From Sphingomonas vulcanisoli (lineage in GTDB: Bacteria; Pseudomonadota; Alphaproteobacteria; Sphingomonadales; Sphingomonadaceae): DNA of 64,000 bases. Below, one piece after another: positions 32,479 to 41,413 of the stretch. The notes beneath the pieces are model-generated. The model did not search any database. It saw only the letters and a list, made by a program, of their open reading frames with translations, and was not told the origin of the DNA. The translations under genes were made by a program, and so were the position numbers. The stretch spans positions 108,431-172,430 of the forward strand of contig NZ_JAAOZC010000006.1 of assembly GCF_011761305.1 (NCBI RefSeq), given 5' to 3'. How positions within the stretch are numbered: the first letter of the stretch is position 1; the number at the start of each line of letters is the position of its first letter.

Positions 32479-34800
32479 ATGGAAGAACTGCTCGCCGATT
32501 TCATAGCCGAGACGCGCGATACGCTCGAGGCTATCGCGGGCGAGATCGTCGCCTGGGAGGCTGAGCCCGGCGATCGCAAGCGCCTCGATGCGATCTTCCG
32601 CTTCGTGCACACCGTGAAGGGCAGCTGCGGATTCCTTGACTTGCCTCGGCTCCGGCATTTGAGCCATGCGGCTGAGGATTCCTTGGCCGACGTCCGCGAT
32701 GGCGAACGCACGCCCGATGCCGCCCTGGTGAGCGCGGTGCTGGCGATTGTCGATCGGATCGGTGAGCTGGTCGATCAGCTCGACGCAACCGGCGTGCTGC
32801 CCGAAGGCGACGATGAAACATTGATCGAGGCGCTGGCCCCGGGCCAGGTCATAGCCTCTGCTTCGGGCCAGCCGGCCGGCGGCTCCGCCGCGGCGGCGCG
32901 CGCCCCGGCGCGGACGATTCGCCTGCCGGTCGAGCTGCTCGATCGCATGATGTCGGGCGTTTCCGATGTCGTGCTGGCGCGCAACGAGCTTGCCCGCGCT
33001 TTGCGCGCGACGGGCGCCGACACTGGTTTGGAGATGGCGTTCGAGCGGCTGTCGCTGTGCGTCGCCGATATCCGTGACGCGATCACGCAGACGCGCATGG
33101 CGCGGATCGATGGCCTATTCGGCGCGCTGCCGCGCATGGTCCGCGATTTGGCGGCGGAGCTTGGCCGCAGCGTTACGCTGGATACCGATGGCGGCGACGT
33201 CGAGCTCGATCGCGAGATGATCGAAATGATCCGCGACCCGATCACGCATATCATCCGCAACGCGCTCGATCATGGCATCGAACCGCCAGAACAGCGTGTC
33301 GCGGCGGGCAAGCCCCGTACGGGCCGCCTGCGCATCGCGGCGCGGCAGGCGGGCAATCAGATCCTGATCGATGCGATCGACGACGGGCGCGGCATCGATG
33401 CCGAAAAACTCGTCCAGAAGGCAATCAAGGTCGACCTTATCACCGCAGAAGCGGCAGCGCAGATGAACTGGGCGGCCAAGCTTGAGCTGATCTTCTCGCC
33501 CGGCCTTTCCACCGCGCAATCGGTCACTACCGTCTCGGGCCGCGGCGTGGGTATGGATGTGGTGCGCGCCAATATCGAACGGATCGGCGGCAGCGTCGAG
33601 ATCGAAAGCCGGCCTGGCCAGGGGCTGCGCGTCACGTTGCGCGTGCCGCTGACGCTGACGATCATCCCTGCGCTCGTTGTCGGCTGCGGAGATCATTGCT
33701 TCGCGGTGCCGCGCTCGGCGATCGATGAGATCGTCCGGCCCAACGGCCAGACGATCACGCTTTCCACCCTGGGCGACGGCGATGTCGCGATGATCCGCGG
33801 CAAGATGCTGCCGGTGGTCGATCTCGGCGGCTTCCTCGATTGCAGGAGCAACGACCCTGATCTTCGTCCCGTTCTGGTGATCGTCCGCGCGGGCGGTGGT
33901 GAGCGATTCGCGCTCAAGGTCGATTGCGTGCTGGATCATGAAGAGCTGGTCGTGAAGCCCGCCGCCCCCGCGATCATGGCGACGGGCATCTATGCGGGCG
34001 CGACCTTGCCGGATGACAGCCGGCCGATGCTGCTGCTCGATGTCGCCGGCCTCGCCGCCGCGAACGGGGTGCGGGCGGGTATGCCCGAGCCGGTCGAGGA
34101 GGATAACACACGAGAGAGGCGCGAGCGGGTGTCAGTGCTGCTGTTCCGCGACCTGGACGGCGCCGAGCGTGGGGTGCGGCTCAATCTGGTCGAGCGGATC
34201 GAGGATGTCGATCGTGCGCAGATCAGCCGTTCCGGCGGTCGCCTCGTGCTGGCGCACAACGATGCCCTCATACCAGTGGCCGCCTGCGCGGATATCCCCG
34301 ATGTCGCGCGCATGCGAATGCTCCAGCTCGGCGACGGCACCGCGCGGCTGGCCTATGCGATCGAAGGCGTGATCGATGTCATCGAGAATAGCGAGCGGCT
34401 GCAGCCCGCAACGCAGCCGGGCCTGGTCGCGGGCGTGGTGCTGATCGACGGGCGTCCGGTCGAGATGCTCGATCCGCATTGGCTGTTCTCCGGCGTCGCG
34501 CTCGCCAGCCCGCGCAACACGCCGCTCTGTCTGCTGGCGGGTGAAGACGATCATTGGTCGCGTGAGCTTCTGTCGCCGCTGCTTGTCGCCGCGGGTTATC
34601 GCGTCACGTATGATAGCGGGGAGGAGCGCGTCGATGTCGTGATCGCCACCGCTGCAGACGCGGTGCCGCAGGGCATCGCCGCGCCGGTGGTGCGGCTGCG
34701 CGCCGCGGCGATCGCGGATGCAATCGATGAAGAAAGCGTCTGGCGCTATGACCGGGATGGCCTGCTGAAGGCGCTCGGCCGCGCGATGCGGGGAGCTTGA
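32479..34800 (+). CDS. cheA: Chemotaxis histidine kinase CheA with two CheW-like domains and a degenerate receiver
   Basis: A 773-residue kinase. Hpt domain about 1-105 with H44 in FVHTVKGSCGF; a short linker lacking a P2 domain; dimerisation helices about 145-225; HATPase about 228-375 with the N box HIIRNALDHGIEPP and G boxes DDGRGID and GRGVGMDVV; CheW-like domain about 376-515; a second CheW-like region about 540-675; and a C-terminal receiver-like segment about 680-773 (LLAGEDDHWSRELLSPLL) that lacks the phosphoacceptor Asp and conserved Lys. It phosphorylates CheY and CheB in response to chemoreceptors. cheW follows after 4 nt. Confidence 0.93.
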   Translation: MEELLADFIAETRDTLEAIAGEIVAWEAEPGDRKRLDAIFRFVHTVKGSCGFLDLPRLRHLSHAAEDSLADVRDGERTPDAALVSAVLAIVDRIGELVDQLDATGVLPEGDDETLIEALAPGQVIASASGQPAGGSAAAARAPARTIRLPVELLDRMMSGVSDVVLARNELARALRATGADTGLEMAFERLSLCVADIRDAITQTRMARIDGLFGALPRMVRDLAAELGRSVTLDTDGGDVELDREMIEMIRDPITHIIRNALDHGIEPPEQRVAAGKPRTGRLRIAARQAGNQILIDAIDDGRGIDAEKLVQKAIKVDLITAEAAAQMNWAAKLELIFSPGLSTAQSVTTVSGRGVGMDVVRANIERIGGSVEIESRPGQGLRVTLRVPLTLTIIPALVVGCGDHCFAVPRSAIDEIVRPNGQTITLSTLGDGDVAMIRGKMLPVVDLGGFLDCRSNDPDLRPVLVIVRAGGGERFALKVDCVLDHEELVVKPAAPAIMATGIYAGATLPDDSRPMLLLDVAGLAAANGVRAGMPEPVEEDNTRERRERVSVLLFRDLDGAERGVRLNLVERIEDVDRAQISRSGGRLVLAHNDALIPVAACADIPDVARMRMLQLGDGTARLAYAIEGVIDVIENSERLQPATQPGLVAGVVLIDGRPVEMLDPHWLFSGVALASPRNTPLCLLAGEDDHWSRELLSPLLVAAGYRVTYDSGEERVDVVIATAADAVPQGIAAPVVRLRAAAIADAIDEESVWRYDRDGLLKALGRAMRGA

Positions 34801-34804
34801 GCCG

Positions 34805-35236
34805 ATGGAAAGCCTGTATCTGATCGTTCGTGTCGCCGGGGATACGGTGGCGCTCAGGGCCGATGGCATCAGCTCGGTAGTGGAGATCGATGCAATCAGC
34901 GCGGTGCCGCGCGTGGCGCCGCACATCCGGGGACTGTTCGCGCTGCGCAGCCGCATCCTTACCGTGATCGATAGCACCGCGGCGCTCGGTCTTGGCCGCT
35001 GCAATCGTCAAGCCGCGCATACCGCGGTCGTCATATCCAGCGACGGCCATGGCTATGCGCTGCTCGTCGAAGAGGTGGTCGATGTGATCGAGGGCGGCGC
35101 GCCATCGCCGTGCGTCGCGGTGATCGGCGCCGGCTGGTCGCGGGTGACGGTCGGCCAGATCGAAACGCCGATCGGCGATATCCTGCTGCTGGATCCCACT
35201 CTCTTGATTCAGGGGCCGGAGTTGCTCGCGGCCTGA
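34805..35236 (+). CDS. cheW: Chemotaxis coupling protein CheW
   Basis: A 143-residue CheW-fold protein that couples chemoreceptors to CheA. The double SH3-like barrel is visible, with RGLFALRSRILTVID as the central family block. It lies 4 nt after cheA. A perfect long hairpin separates it from the next gene. Confidence 0.88.
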   Translation: MESLYLIVRVAGDTVALRADGISSVVEIDAISAVPRVAPHIRGLFALRSRILTVIDSTAALGLGRCNRQAAHTAVVISSDGHGYALLVEEVVDVIEGGAPSPCVAVIGAGWSRVTVGQIETPIGDILLLDPTLLIQGPELLAA

Positions 35237-35245
35237 GAGCCATAA

Positions 35246-35325
35246 CGGCACCAGCCCGCTCCCCCACCCGACCTCCCATAGAATATCCTGATTGGGAGGT
35301 CGGGTGGGGGAGCGGGCTGGTGCCG
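35246..35325. repeat. Perfect inverted repeat with 33-bp arms
   Basis: Arms at 35246-35278 and 35293-35325 are fully complementary (CGGCACCAGCCCGCTCCCCC... against ...GGGGGAGCGGGCTGGTGCCG) with a 14-nt loop. It lies between cheW and cheY. There is no T-run after it. It could be a terminator, an mRNA stability element or a mobile REP-like unit. Confidence 0.92.
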
Positions 35326-35435
35326 CGAAACGCGCATCGCGCTTCTCCAAACCGACTTTAAGCAAAAAGCTGCAGCGTTAACGGGATCATTACGACAGCG
35401 GGTTACCAAGCTCCTCAGTAACAAGGGGCCATTGC

Positions 35436-35801
35436 ATGAAGACCTGTCTGGTAGTCGATGATTCGAAGGTCATTCGCAAAGTGGCGCGCCACATCCTGGA
35501 GACCCTCGATTTCACGGTCGAGGAAGCGGGCGACGGGCAGGAGGCGATGACGGCGTGCCTGAGCGAGGTTCCGGATGTGATCCTGCTCGATTGGAACATG
35601 CCGGTGATGAGCGGGATCGAATTCCTGCGGGAGCTTGGCCACACGACGCTACCGCGCCGCCCCAAGGTGGTCTTCTGCACCACCGAGAATGACACCGCGC
35701 ATATCCGCGCCGCGATCGATGCCGGGGCCGACGAATATGTCATGAAGCCGTTCGATCGCGATACGCTCGAGAGTAAGCTGCAGCTCGTCGGCGTCGCCTG
35801 A
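35436..35801 (+). CDS. cheY: CheY-like response regulator
   Basis: A 121-residue stand-alone receiver. The acidic pocket D8-D9, the phosphorylation site D52 (LLDWNMP), T/S in FCTTEND and K102-type lysine in YVMKPFD are present. Phosphorylated CheY controls the flagellar motor, though single-domain receivers can have other roles. It lies between cheW and cheB. Confidence 0.9.
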   Translation: MKTCLVVDDSKVIRKVARHILETLDFTVEEAGDGQEAMTACLSEVPDVILLDWNMPVMSGIEFLRELGHTTLPRRPKVVFCTTENDTAHIRAAIDAGADEYVMKPFDRDTLESKLQLVGVA

Positions 35802-35812
35802 GCGCCGGCTCT

Positions 35813-36907
35813 ATGCTTCCCCGATCCCCGCCGGCGGTTCGATCCGGCCATCCCATCCGCGTACTGATCGTCGATGATTCGATCGTCGCGCGCGCGGTGC
35901 TTGCCCGCATCCTTGCCCCCGAACTCGGATTTGAGGTGGCGGGCCAGTGCGCCACCGCCGAGGCTGCGATCGATTTCGTCAATCGTCAGTCGGTCGAGAT
36001 CATCGTTCTCGATCTCAACATGCCGGGGTTGAGCGGGCTCGATGCGATTCCCCAGTTGATCGCGCGCAGCAATGGCGCGCGCGTGCTGATCGTCTCGTCC
36101 GCAGCCGGCACCGGCGCGGTTGCTACCGTGATGGCGCTAAGGCTCGGCGCGGCGGACACCCTGCTCAAGCCCGCCACCGGCGCGCTCGGCGGTGCGTTCG
36201 CCGATACGCTGATCGAAACAATCCTGCGCATCGCGGCCAGTGAGGGAGCCGCCACGCCGCCGCCGGCGATCGAGACGGTGCCGGGCTCTGCCGGCGTTGC
36301 CGCCCGGGCCGATGCCGTAGGGTGTGTCGCGATCGGCTCGTCAACGGGCGGCGTCCACGCGCTCGCCAGCTTCTTCGCGGCCTATCCGTTCCGGGCTTCG
36401 GCGCCGATTCTCGTCACGCAGCATCTGCCCACGCCGTTCATGCCCTTCTTTGCGCGCCAGTTGGGGGAGATGACCGGCCGCCCGACCCGCCTTGCGGTCG
36501 ACGGGATGCCGGTGCTCCCGGGAACGGTGCTGCTCGCGCCGGGCGACGGGCATCTGCAGCTCGCACGGTCGCGGGGGCATGTGCACGTCAAGATCGGCCG
36601 CCAGTCCGCGCCTTCAGGCTGCATGCCTTCGGTCGATCCGATGCTCGAATCGGTGAGCGAGGTTTACGGCGAAAAGGGGTTGGCGGTGATCCTCAGCGGG
36701 ATGGGCCGCGATGGCGTGATCGGTGGCAGGACGCTGGCGGACAGTGGCGGCGAGGTGGTGGCACAGGATGCGGCGAGCTCGGTGGTCTGGGGCATGCCGG
36801 GCGCCGTCGCCAAAGCGGGCATTGCGCAGATCGTGCTGCCGCCCGCCGATCTCGCGCGCCATGTCGAGGGGCGCGTGCTGGCCAAGGAGCAGACCCCATG
36901 GAGATGA
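35813..36907 (+). CDS. cheB: Chemotaxis protein-glutamate methylesterase CheB
   Basis: A 364-residue protein with an N-terminal receiver (D67 in VLDLNMPGLSG) and a C-terminal methylesterase domain with the Ser-His-Asp triad S177 (GSSTGG), H204 (VTQHLP) and D300 (SGMGRDG). It removes methyl groups from chemoreceptors and so resets adaptation. Its end overlaps the cheR start by 10 nt. Confidence 0.93.
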   Translation: MLPRSPPAVRSGHPIRVLIVDDSIVARAVLARILAPELGFEVAGQCATAEAAIDFVNRQSVEIIVLDLNMPGLSGLDAIPQLIARSNGARVLIVSSAAGTGAVATVMALRLGAADTLLKPATGALGGAFADTLIETILRIAASEGAATPPPAIETVPGSAGVAARADAVGCVAIGSSTGGVHALASFFAAYPFRASAPILVTQHLPTPFMPFFARQLGEMTGRPTRLAVDGMPVLPGTVLLAPGDGHLQLARSRGHVHVKIGRQSAPSGCMPSVDPMLESVSEVYGEKGLAVILSGMGRDGVIGGRTLADSGGEVVAQDAASSVVWGMPGAVAKAGIAQIVLPPADLARHVEGRVLAKEQTPWR

Positions 36908-37707
36908 CGCCGATCGCGATCTCCGCGCTGGCGGGGCTGCTCGAACGGCGCACGGGCCAACAGCTCAACGCCAATCGCCGCTGGACGATCGAGACCGCGC
37001 TGAAGCCGCTGCTGCGCGACCTCGGCCTGGAAACGCTCGACGGGCTGGTGATTCGTCTGAACGGCGACGATCGCTCGCCACTTGCCGACAAGATCGTCGA
37101 TGCGATGCTCAATCACGAGACCTTTTTCTTCCGCGATCTCGCCGCTTTCGATCATTTCGCGACCGAGGGCCTCGGCCTGATCCATGCCGCGCGCGCCGAG
37201 CGTCGCCGGCTCCGTGTCTGGTCGGCGGGCTGTTCGACGGGGCAGGAGGCCTATTCACTCTCGATGGCGATCGCGCAGCAGACGCGATTCCAGGGTTGGG
37301 ATCTCGGCATCTTCGCAACCGACGTTTCGGGTGAGGCGATCGCGCGGGCGCGCAGCGGCCTGTTCACCCAGTTCGAAGTGCAGCGCGGGCTGCCGATCAC
37401 CACGCTGATGCGCCAGTTCGATCCCGATGGCGAACAGTGGCGGGTCAAGGCCAATGTCCGCGCGCCGATCACCTTCCTCCAGCATAATCTGCTGAGCCCG
37501 CCGCCGCCGGGGCGCTTCGATGCCATCCTGTGCCGCAATGTGCTGCTTTATTTCTCACTGGAGCGGCGCAAGGCGGTGCTGGCGCGGCTGCGCGAGGCGA
37601 TCGCGCCCGACGGCGTGCTGATGCTGGGCGCGGGGGAGACGGTGCTCGGCCTCGGCGACTGCTTCACGGCCGATCCTCAGGTGCGCGGCGTCTATCGCCC
37701 CGCCTGA
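36898..37707 (+). CDS. cheR: Chemotaxis protein methyltransferase CheR
   Basis: A 269-residue SAM-dependent methyltransferase. HETFFFRD is the receptor-methyltransferase block, WSAGCSTGQEAYSL the SAM-binding motif, and LCRNVLLYF the catalytic-domain motif. The ATG at 36898 has AAGGAG 8 nt upstream and overlaps the cheB end. It methylates receptor glutamates, opposing CheB. No chemoreceptor, cheD or flagellar gene is in the window. Confidence 0.93.
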   Translation: MEMTPIAISALAGLLERRTGQQLNANRRWTIETALKPLLRDLGLETLDGLVIRLNGDDRSPLADKIVDAMLNHETFFFRDLAAFDHFATEGLGLIHAARAERRRLRVWSAGCSTGQEAYSLSMAIAQQTRFQGWDLGIFATDVSGEAIARARSGLFTQFEVQRGLPITTLMRQFDPDGEQWRVKANVRAPITFLQHNLLSPPPPGRFDAILCRNVLLYFSLERRKAVLARLREAIAPDGVLMLGAGETVLGLGDCFTADPQVRGVYRPA

Positions 37708-37731
37708 TCTTTGCGGCTATGCTTTGTGCCG

Positions 37732-38439
37732 ATGAGCGAAATGATCGATTGCCCCTCGCCGAATTTCAACGAGCGCAAGCTGCCGATCACGATGATCGTC
37801 CTGCATTACACGGGGATGATAGACGCGGCGTCCGCGATCCAGCGGCTGTGCGATCCAGCGGCGCAGGTCTCCAGCCATTATGTCATCGCCGAAGACGGCC
37901 AGACGCTGCGTCTGGTCGCCGAGGACAAGCGTGCCTGGCATGCCGGCAAGAGCCATTGGCGCGGCATCGACGATATCAATTCGGCCTCGATCGGGATCGA
38001 GATCGTCAACCCCGGCCACGAATTCGGCTACCGCCCTTTCACCGAGGCGCAATATCAGGCGCTGCTGCCGCTGATGAGCGAGATCGTCGATCGCTACGGT
38101 GTCACGCGCGGCAACATCGTCGGCCATTCCGATATCGCCCCCGCGCGCAAGGACGATCCCGGCGAATTGTTCGATTGGGAACGCCTGGCCAAGGTGCGTT
38201 TGGCGCTGCCCCGCCCGACCAAGCTTACCGATCCGCACTGGACCGATGGCGGCTTCCTGCTCGCGCTCGAACGCTTCGGTTATGACGTGCTCGATGGCGC
38301 CGCCGCCGTCCGCGCTTTCCAGCGTCGCTACCGTCCCGAAAAGTTCGATGGCATGATCGATGGCCAGACCCGCGCCATCCTGCTCTCGCTGCTGACCGGC
38401 GGCGACAAGGGCGCCGAGGCGCGGCTGGGGCAATCCTAA
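37732..38439 (+). CDS. amiD: N-acetylmuramoyl-L-alanine amidase (Amidase_2) with peptidoglycan-binding domain
   Basis: About 235 residues. The zinc site of amidase_2 enzymes is H25 (VLHYTG), H132 (VGHSDIAP) and D142, with E90 nearby. The C-terminal part (about 175-225, DGGFLLALERFGYDVLDGAAAVRAFQRR in two blocks) is a peptidoglycan-binding domain. AmiD-type enzymes cleave the amide bond in anhydro-muropeptides. No lipobox or obvious signal peptide is present at the chosen ATG (37732), so the enzyme may be cytoplasmic and AmpD-like. Confidence 0.85.
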   Translation: MSEMIDCPSPNFNERKLPITMIVLHYTGMIDAASAIQRLCDPAAQVSSHYVIAEDGQTLRLVAEDKRAWHAGKSHWRGIDDINSASIGIEIVNPGHEFGYRPFTEAQYQALLPLMSEIVDRYGVTRGNIVGHSDIAPARKDDPGELFDWERLAKVRLALPRPTKLTDPHWTDGGFLLALERFGYDVLDGAAAVRAFQRRYRPEKFDGMIDGQTRAILLSLLTGGDKGAEARLGQS

Positions 38440-38451
38440 CCTCCCCGCGGA

Positions 38452-38500
38452 TCCCGAGCGAAGTCGAGGGACGTGTCTCGACTACGCTCGACACGAACGG
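38452..38500. repeat. CGAGCGAAGTCGAGGGACG repeat, short copy
   Basis: A 49-bp unit with CCGAGCGAAGTCGAGGGACGT followed by TGTCTCGACTACGCTCGAC; the two halves are imperfectly complementary. Longer copies with a spacer lie at 42334-42403 and 60265-60336. It lies between the amidase gene and rnpB. Confidence 0.85.
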
Positions 38501-38523
38501 GCTTTGGGCGTAGCTCATCTTCC

Positions 38524-38910
38524 GCCAGAGGGCCGGGCGGCCGCCGCTTGTCGCAAGACGAGGGGAGGAAAGTCCGGGCTCCGCAGAGTGAAGGTGCCGG
38601 GTAACGCCCGGCGGGCAGGCTGGGAACGGCCTGTTCAGGGACAGTGCAACAGAAAGCATACCGCCCGTTTTCGAGCGGGTAAGGGCGAAAGGGTGCGGCA
38701 AGAGCGCACCGCGCTTCCGGCAACGGCGGCGGCACGGCAAACCCCACCTGGAGCAAGACCGAATAGGAGCGGCACATGGGGTTACTCGCCTCCGTCGCTC
38801 GGGTTGGTTGCTTGAGGCGGCGCGCGAGCGTCGCCCTAGAGGAATGGTCGCCCATCCCGTTCGCGGGAGGACAGAACCCGGCTTACAGGCCCTCTGGCGT
38901 TTTTGTTTTG
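38524..38910 (+). ncRNA. rnpB: RNase P RNA (class A)
   Basis: The catalytic RNA of RNase P, which removes 5' leaders from tRNA precursors. The universally conserved 5' core GAGGGGAGGAAAGTCCGGGC (38562-38581), the central ACAGAAA and the 3' core AGAGGAATGG...ACAGAACCCGGCTTACAGGCC are all present. The ends pair: GCCAGAGG (38524-38531) with CCTCTGGC (38891-38898). The T-rich tail GTTTTTGTTTTG right after the closing stem probably ends transcription. Short open frames that cross this stretch are not real genes. Confidence 0.95.
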
Positions 38911-39160
38911 CCTCAAGCGGGCCCCAGCAAAGTACTACTTTGCTGGGAACCCTGCGCCGGCGCGCGCATCCGCGCGCTTGGCTTTCCTCCCGCCTGCGGC
39001 GGTCCGGGCGCGCGTTCGCGCTTGCGGGCCTGCGGCCCGTTGGTTTTGGCCACACAAATCCCACTCGGGCTGAGCTTGTCGAAGCCTTGTCCTCCATTCT
39101 TCTGTGGAAAAGGCAGGACGGTCCTTCGACAAGCTCAGGACGAACGGATAAGTTGAAAGG
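38911..39160. other. Repeat-rich intergenic region between rnpB and thyA
   Basis: Several inverted repeats follow each other: CCAGCAAAGtactaCTTTGCTGG (38932-38954), a run of GCGCGC dyads (38962-39050), GGGCCTGCGGCCC, and CTGAGCTTGTCGAAG (39070-39084) mirrored exactly by CTTCGACAAGCTCAG (39124-39138). The last pair is a widespread REP-like motif. No gene is seen. The thyA start codon follows immediately. Confidence 0.75.
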
Positions 39161-39955
39161 GTGAAGCAATATCTCGCCCTTATGCAGCGCATTCTCGACG
39201 AAGGCGCGCGCCAGCACGATCGCACCGGGGTCGGCACGCTCTCCGTCTTCGGCCACCAGATGCGCTTCGATCTGGCCGAAGGCTTCCCGGCTCTCACCAC
39301 CAAGAAGCTCCACCTTCGTTCGATCATCGTCGAGCTGCTGTGGTTCCTGAAGGGTGACACCAACGTCCGCTATCTCCATGAAAACAGAGTCTCGATCTGG
39401 GACGAATGGGCCGATGCGGAGGGCGATCTCGGCCCCGTCTACGGCAAGCAGTGGCGCGATTGGGAGGGGCCCGGCGGGGTCCACATCGATCAGATCAAGG
39501 ATCTCGTCGCGCTGATCAACCGCGATCCCGGCTCGCGCCGCCAGATCGTCACCGCCTGGAATCCCGCCGATAATCCGAAGATGGCGCTGACGCCCTGCCA
39601 CTGCCTGTTCCAGACGCACGTCGCCAATGGCAAGCTCAGCCTGCAGCTCTACCAGCGTTCGGCGGACGTCTTCCTCGGTGTGCCGTTCAACATCGCCAGC
39701 TATGCGCTGCTCACCCATATGCTCGCCCAGCAATGCGGTCTGGAGGTAGGCGAGTTCATCTGGACGGGCGGCGATTGCCACCTCTACCTCACCCATATCG
39801 AGCAGGCCGAGCTGCAGCTCAGCCGCTCACCGGGGCCGCTGCCGCGCCTCGAAATCCTCCGCAAGCCGGACTCGATCGATGGCTATGACTATGCGGATTT
39901 CGTCCTGCACGATTATGTCGCGCAGCCGACGATCAGGGCGCCGATCGCGGTGTGA
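39161..39955 (+). CDS. thyA: Thymidylate synthase
   Basis: A 264-residue enzyme that methylates dUMP to dTMP using methylenetetrahydrofolate. The catalytic cysteine is C146 in [10 protein letters not shown], and the folate/dUMP blocks [33 protein letters not shown] and GDCHLY are intact. It starts with GTG at 39161; AAAGG directly precedes it, so initiation signals look weak. The length equals the E. coli enzyme. It overlaps folA by 4 nt, coupling the two steps of the thymidylate cycle. Confidence 0.95.
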   Translation: MKQYLALMQRILDEGARQHDRTGVGTLSVFGHQMRFDLAEGFPALTTKKLHLRSIIVELLWFLKGDTNVRYLHENRVSIWDEWADAEGDLGPVYGKQWRDWEGPGGVHIDQIKDLVALINRDPGSRRQIVTAWNPADNPKMALTPCHCLFQTHVANGKLSLQLYQRSADVFLGVPFNIASYALLTHMLAQQCGLEVGEFIWTGGDCHLYLTHIEQAELQLSRSPGPLPRLEILRKPDSIDGYDYADFVLHDYVAQPTIRAPIAV

Positions 39956-40419
39956 CCCATATCACTTTCTTCGTCGCCCGCGCCGATAACGGCGTGATCG
40001 GCCGCGACGGCAAGCTTCCCTGGCATCTCCCCGAAGACCTCAAGCGCTTCAAGGCGCTGACGATGGGCAAGCCGATGATCATGGGTCGCAAGACCTTCGA
40101 GAGCCTGCCCGGCCGCTTGCCGGGACGGCGGCATATCGTGCTGACCCGCGATCGCGGCTGGACGGCGGAAGGGGCCGAGGTGGCGCACGATGCCGATGCC
40201 GCGCTCGCGCTGGCCGGGGATGCCGAGGAGGTGGCGGTGATCGGCGGCGCCGAGATTTTCGCGCTGCTCATGGACCGCGCGACCACCATCGAGCTGACCG
40301 AGGTCCATCGCACGATAGAGGGTGATGCGGTGATGCCGCCGCTGGGCCCGGGCTGGCGCGTCGAGAAGCGCGAGCTTGGCGGCCCCGATTTCGATTTCGT
40401 GACCATCGTCCGCGGCTGA
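39952..40419 (+). CDS. folA: Dihydrofolate reductase
   Basis: A 155-residue enzyme that regenerates tetrahydrofolate consumed as dihydrofolate by Thy[27 protein letters not shown] gives the substrate pocket with the W-x-x-P-x-D/E-type active site (broken here: [11 protein letters not shown]), and [21 protein letters not shown] the NADPH site. The start GTG overlaps the thyA stop (GTGA). Confidence 0.95.
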   Translation: MTHITFFVARADNGVIGRDGKLPWHLPEDLKRFKALTMGKPMIMGRKTFESLPGRLPGRRHIVLTRDRGWTAEGAEVAHDADAALALAGDAEEVAVIGGAEIFALLMDRATTIELTEVHRTIEGDAVMPPLGPGWRVEKRELGGPDFDFVTIVRG

Positions 40420-40458
40420 GCGGCGACGGTGGACCGCCCCTTTTTCATAAACACTAAT

Positions 40459-40488
40459 CGGGGCTGCCTCCTTGCGGAAACAGCCCCG
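40459..40488. terminator. Hairpin between convergent folA and PEP-CTERM genes
   Basis: CGGGGCTG and CAGCCCCG form an 8-bp stem around 14 nt. No long T-run follows on either strand, so termination here may be weak or need Rho. Confidence 0.5.
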
Positions 40489-40528
40489 ACCAAGCGCCCA
40501 ATCACAGATGGGGGCGTGATTGCGCGCT

Positions 40529-41086
40529 TTAAGCGAAGCGGACCGCGGGCACCTTGCTGCGGCGCAGGCCATAGCCCACCGCGCCGAAGCCGATCACCAT
40601 CATCGCCCAGGTGCTGGCTTCGGGAACCGCGGATTGCGTCACGCGCAGCGAGGTGCCGCCGGTATTGTCGCCCAGCGAATTCAGATCGTCGCCAATCTGG
40701 AATTTCACCGTGGTCGCGGTCGAGAAGTTCAGCGTGAGCGGGCCCTGCGCGCTATAGGCGTTAAAGGCATCGGTCGCCGTGGCATAGCGCGTCGAGAGCG
40801 TGCCCGAATACTGGTAGCTGCCGCTGTCGATCGCCGACTGACCGACGAAATAGCGGTAGTAATCAGCCCAATTACCTGCATTCGGCGAGGCCGGAGCAAA
40901 TGCCGTGTAGGTGGCCTGCGTCAGCGCCACCACATAGGTGCCGGGATCGAAGGTGTAGGTGTAGGTCGCCGTGTTGGCGTCCGTGGCGCTCAGGTTGATG
41001 GTGAACGGCGTGAACGTCGCTGCCGACGCCGGCACGGCAACCATGAGCATTCCGCCCGCTAGAGCATAAGACAGCAACTTCCGCAT
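40529..41086 (-). CDS. PEPxxWA-CTERM sorting domain protein
   Basis: A 185-residue exported protein. Signal peptide about 1-22; a Thr/Ala/Tyr-rich beta-type body; and a C-terminal sorting signal VPEASTWAMMVIGFGAVGYGLRRSK, made of the P-E-x-x-x-W-A motif, a membrane helix and a basic end (residues about 154-177). Such tails are removed by exosortase-like enzymes, and the proteins reach the cell surface or the exopolysaccharide matrix. The body is not recognised. A second such protein is at 53323-54012. Confidence 0.88.
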   Translation of the reverse strand: MRKLLSYALAGGMLMVAVPASAATFTPFTINLSATDANTATYTYTFDPGTYVVALTQATYTAFAPASPNAGNWADYYRYFVGQSAIDSGSYQYSGTLSTRYATATDAFNAYSAQGPLTLNFSTATTVKFQIGDDLNSLGDNTGGTSLRVTQSAVPEASTWAMMVIGFGAVGYGLRRSKVPAVRFA

Positions 41087-41413
41087 GATCCGCTTCCTTC
41101 CGTAGGATGTTCGATGATTCGCAATTTCGTACCTGACGAAAACCGCCTTAATATATTTTGGCGCCGCCGCAAAAAGAAATCATGCTTAGCGGAATCAATT
41201 AACAATTCGTTACAAATCGACTGGAGCCAATGGACATGCGATTAACCACGCGGCCCGGATTACTGAGCTTTCCAAAAGAATTTCTCGAACCTTGTATCAT
41301 TACGGAGTTGAACCTGTAAAATTGCTGCGGCGCGGTAGGTTTGTAATTAAGTGTATGTTCTGGTGAATTCCCCGATGTTGGCAGCGCAACGGGGCGCGCC
41401 TATAGCGTGCGCC
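41087..41413. other. AT-rich intergenic region with divergent promoters
   Basis: A stretch of about 327 bp between two divergent genes that is far more AT-rich than the window around it (for example 41140-41165 and 41195-41215). No open reading frame with coding character is seen. It presumably carries the promoters of the PEP-CTERM gene and ribF; I could not fix individual -35/-10 boxes with confidence. Confidence 0.6.

Noticed and set aside
38504..39164. Open frames crossing the RNase P RNA and the repeats before thyA
   Set aside because: The region is a structured RNA plus inverted repeats; the translations have no protein-like features.
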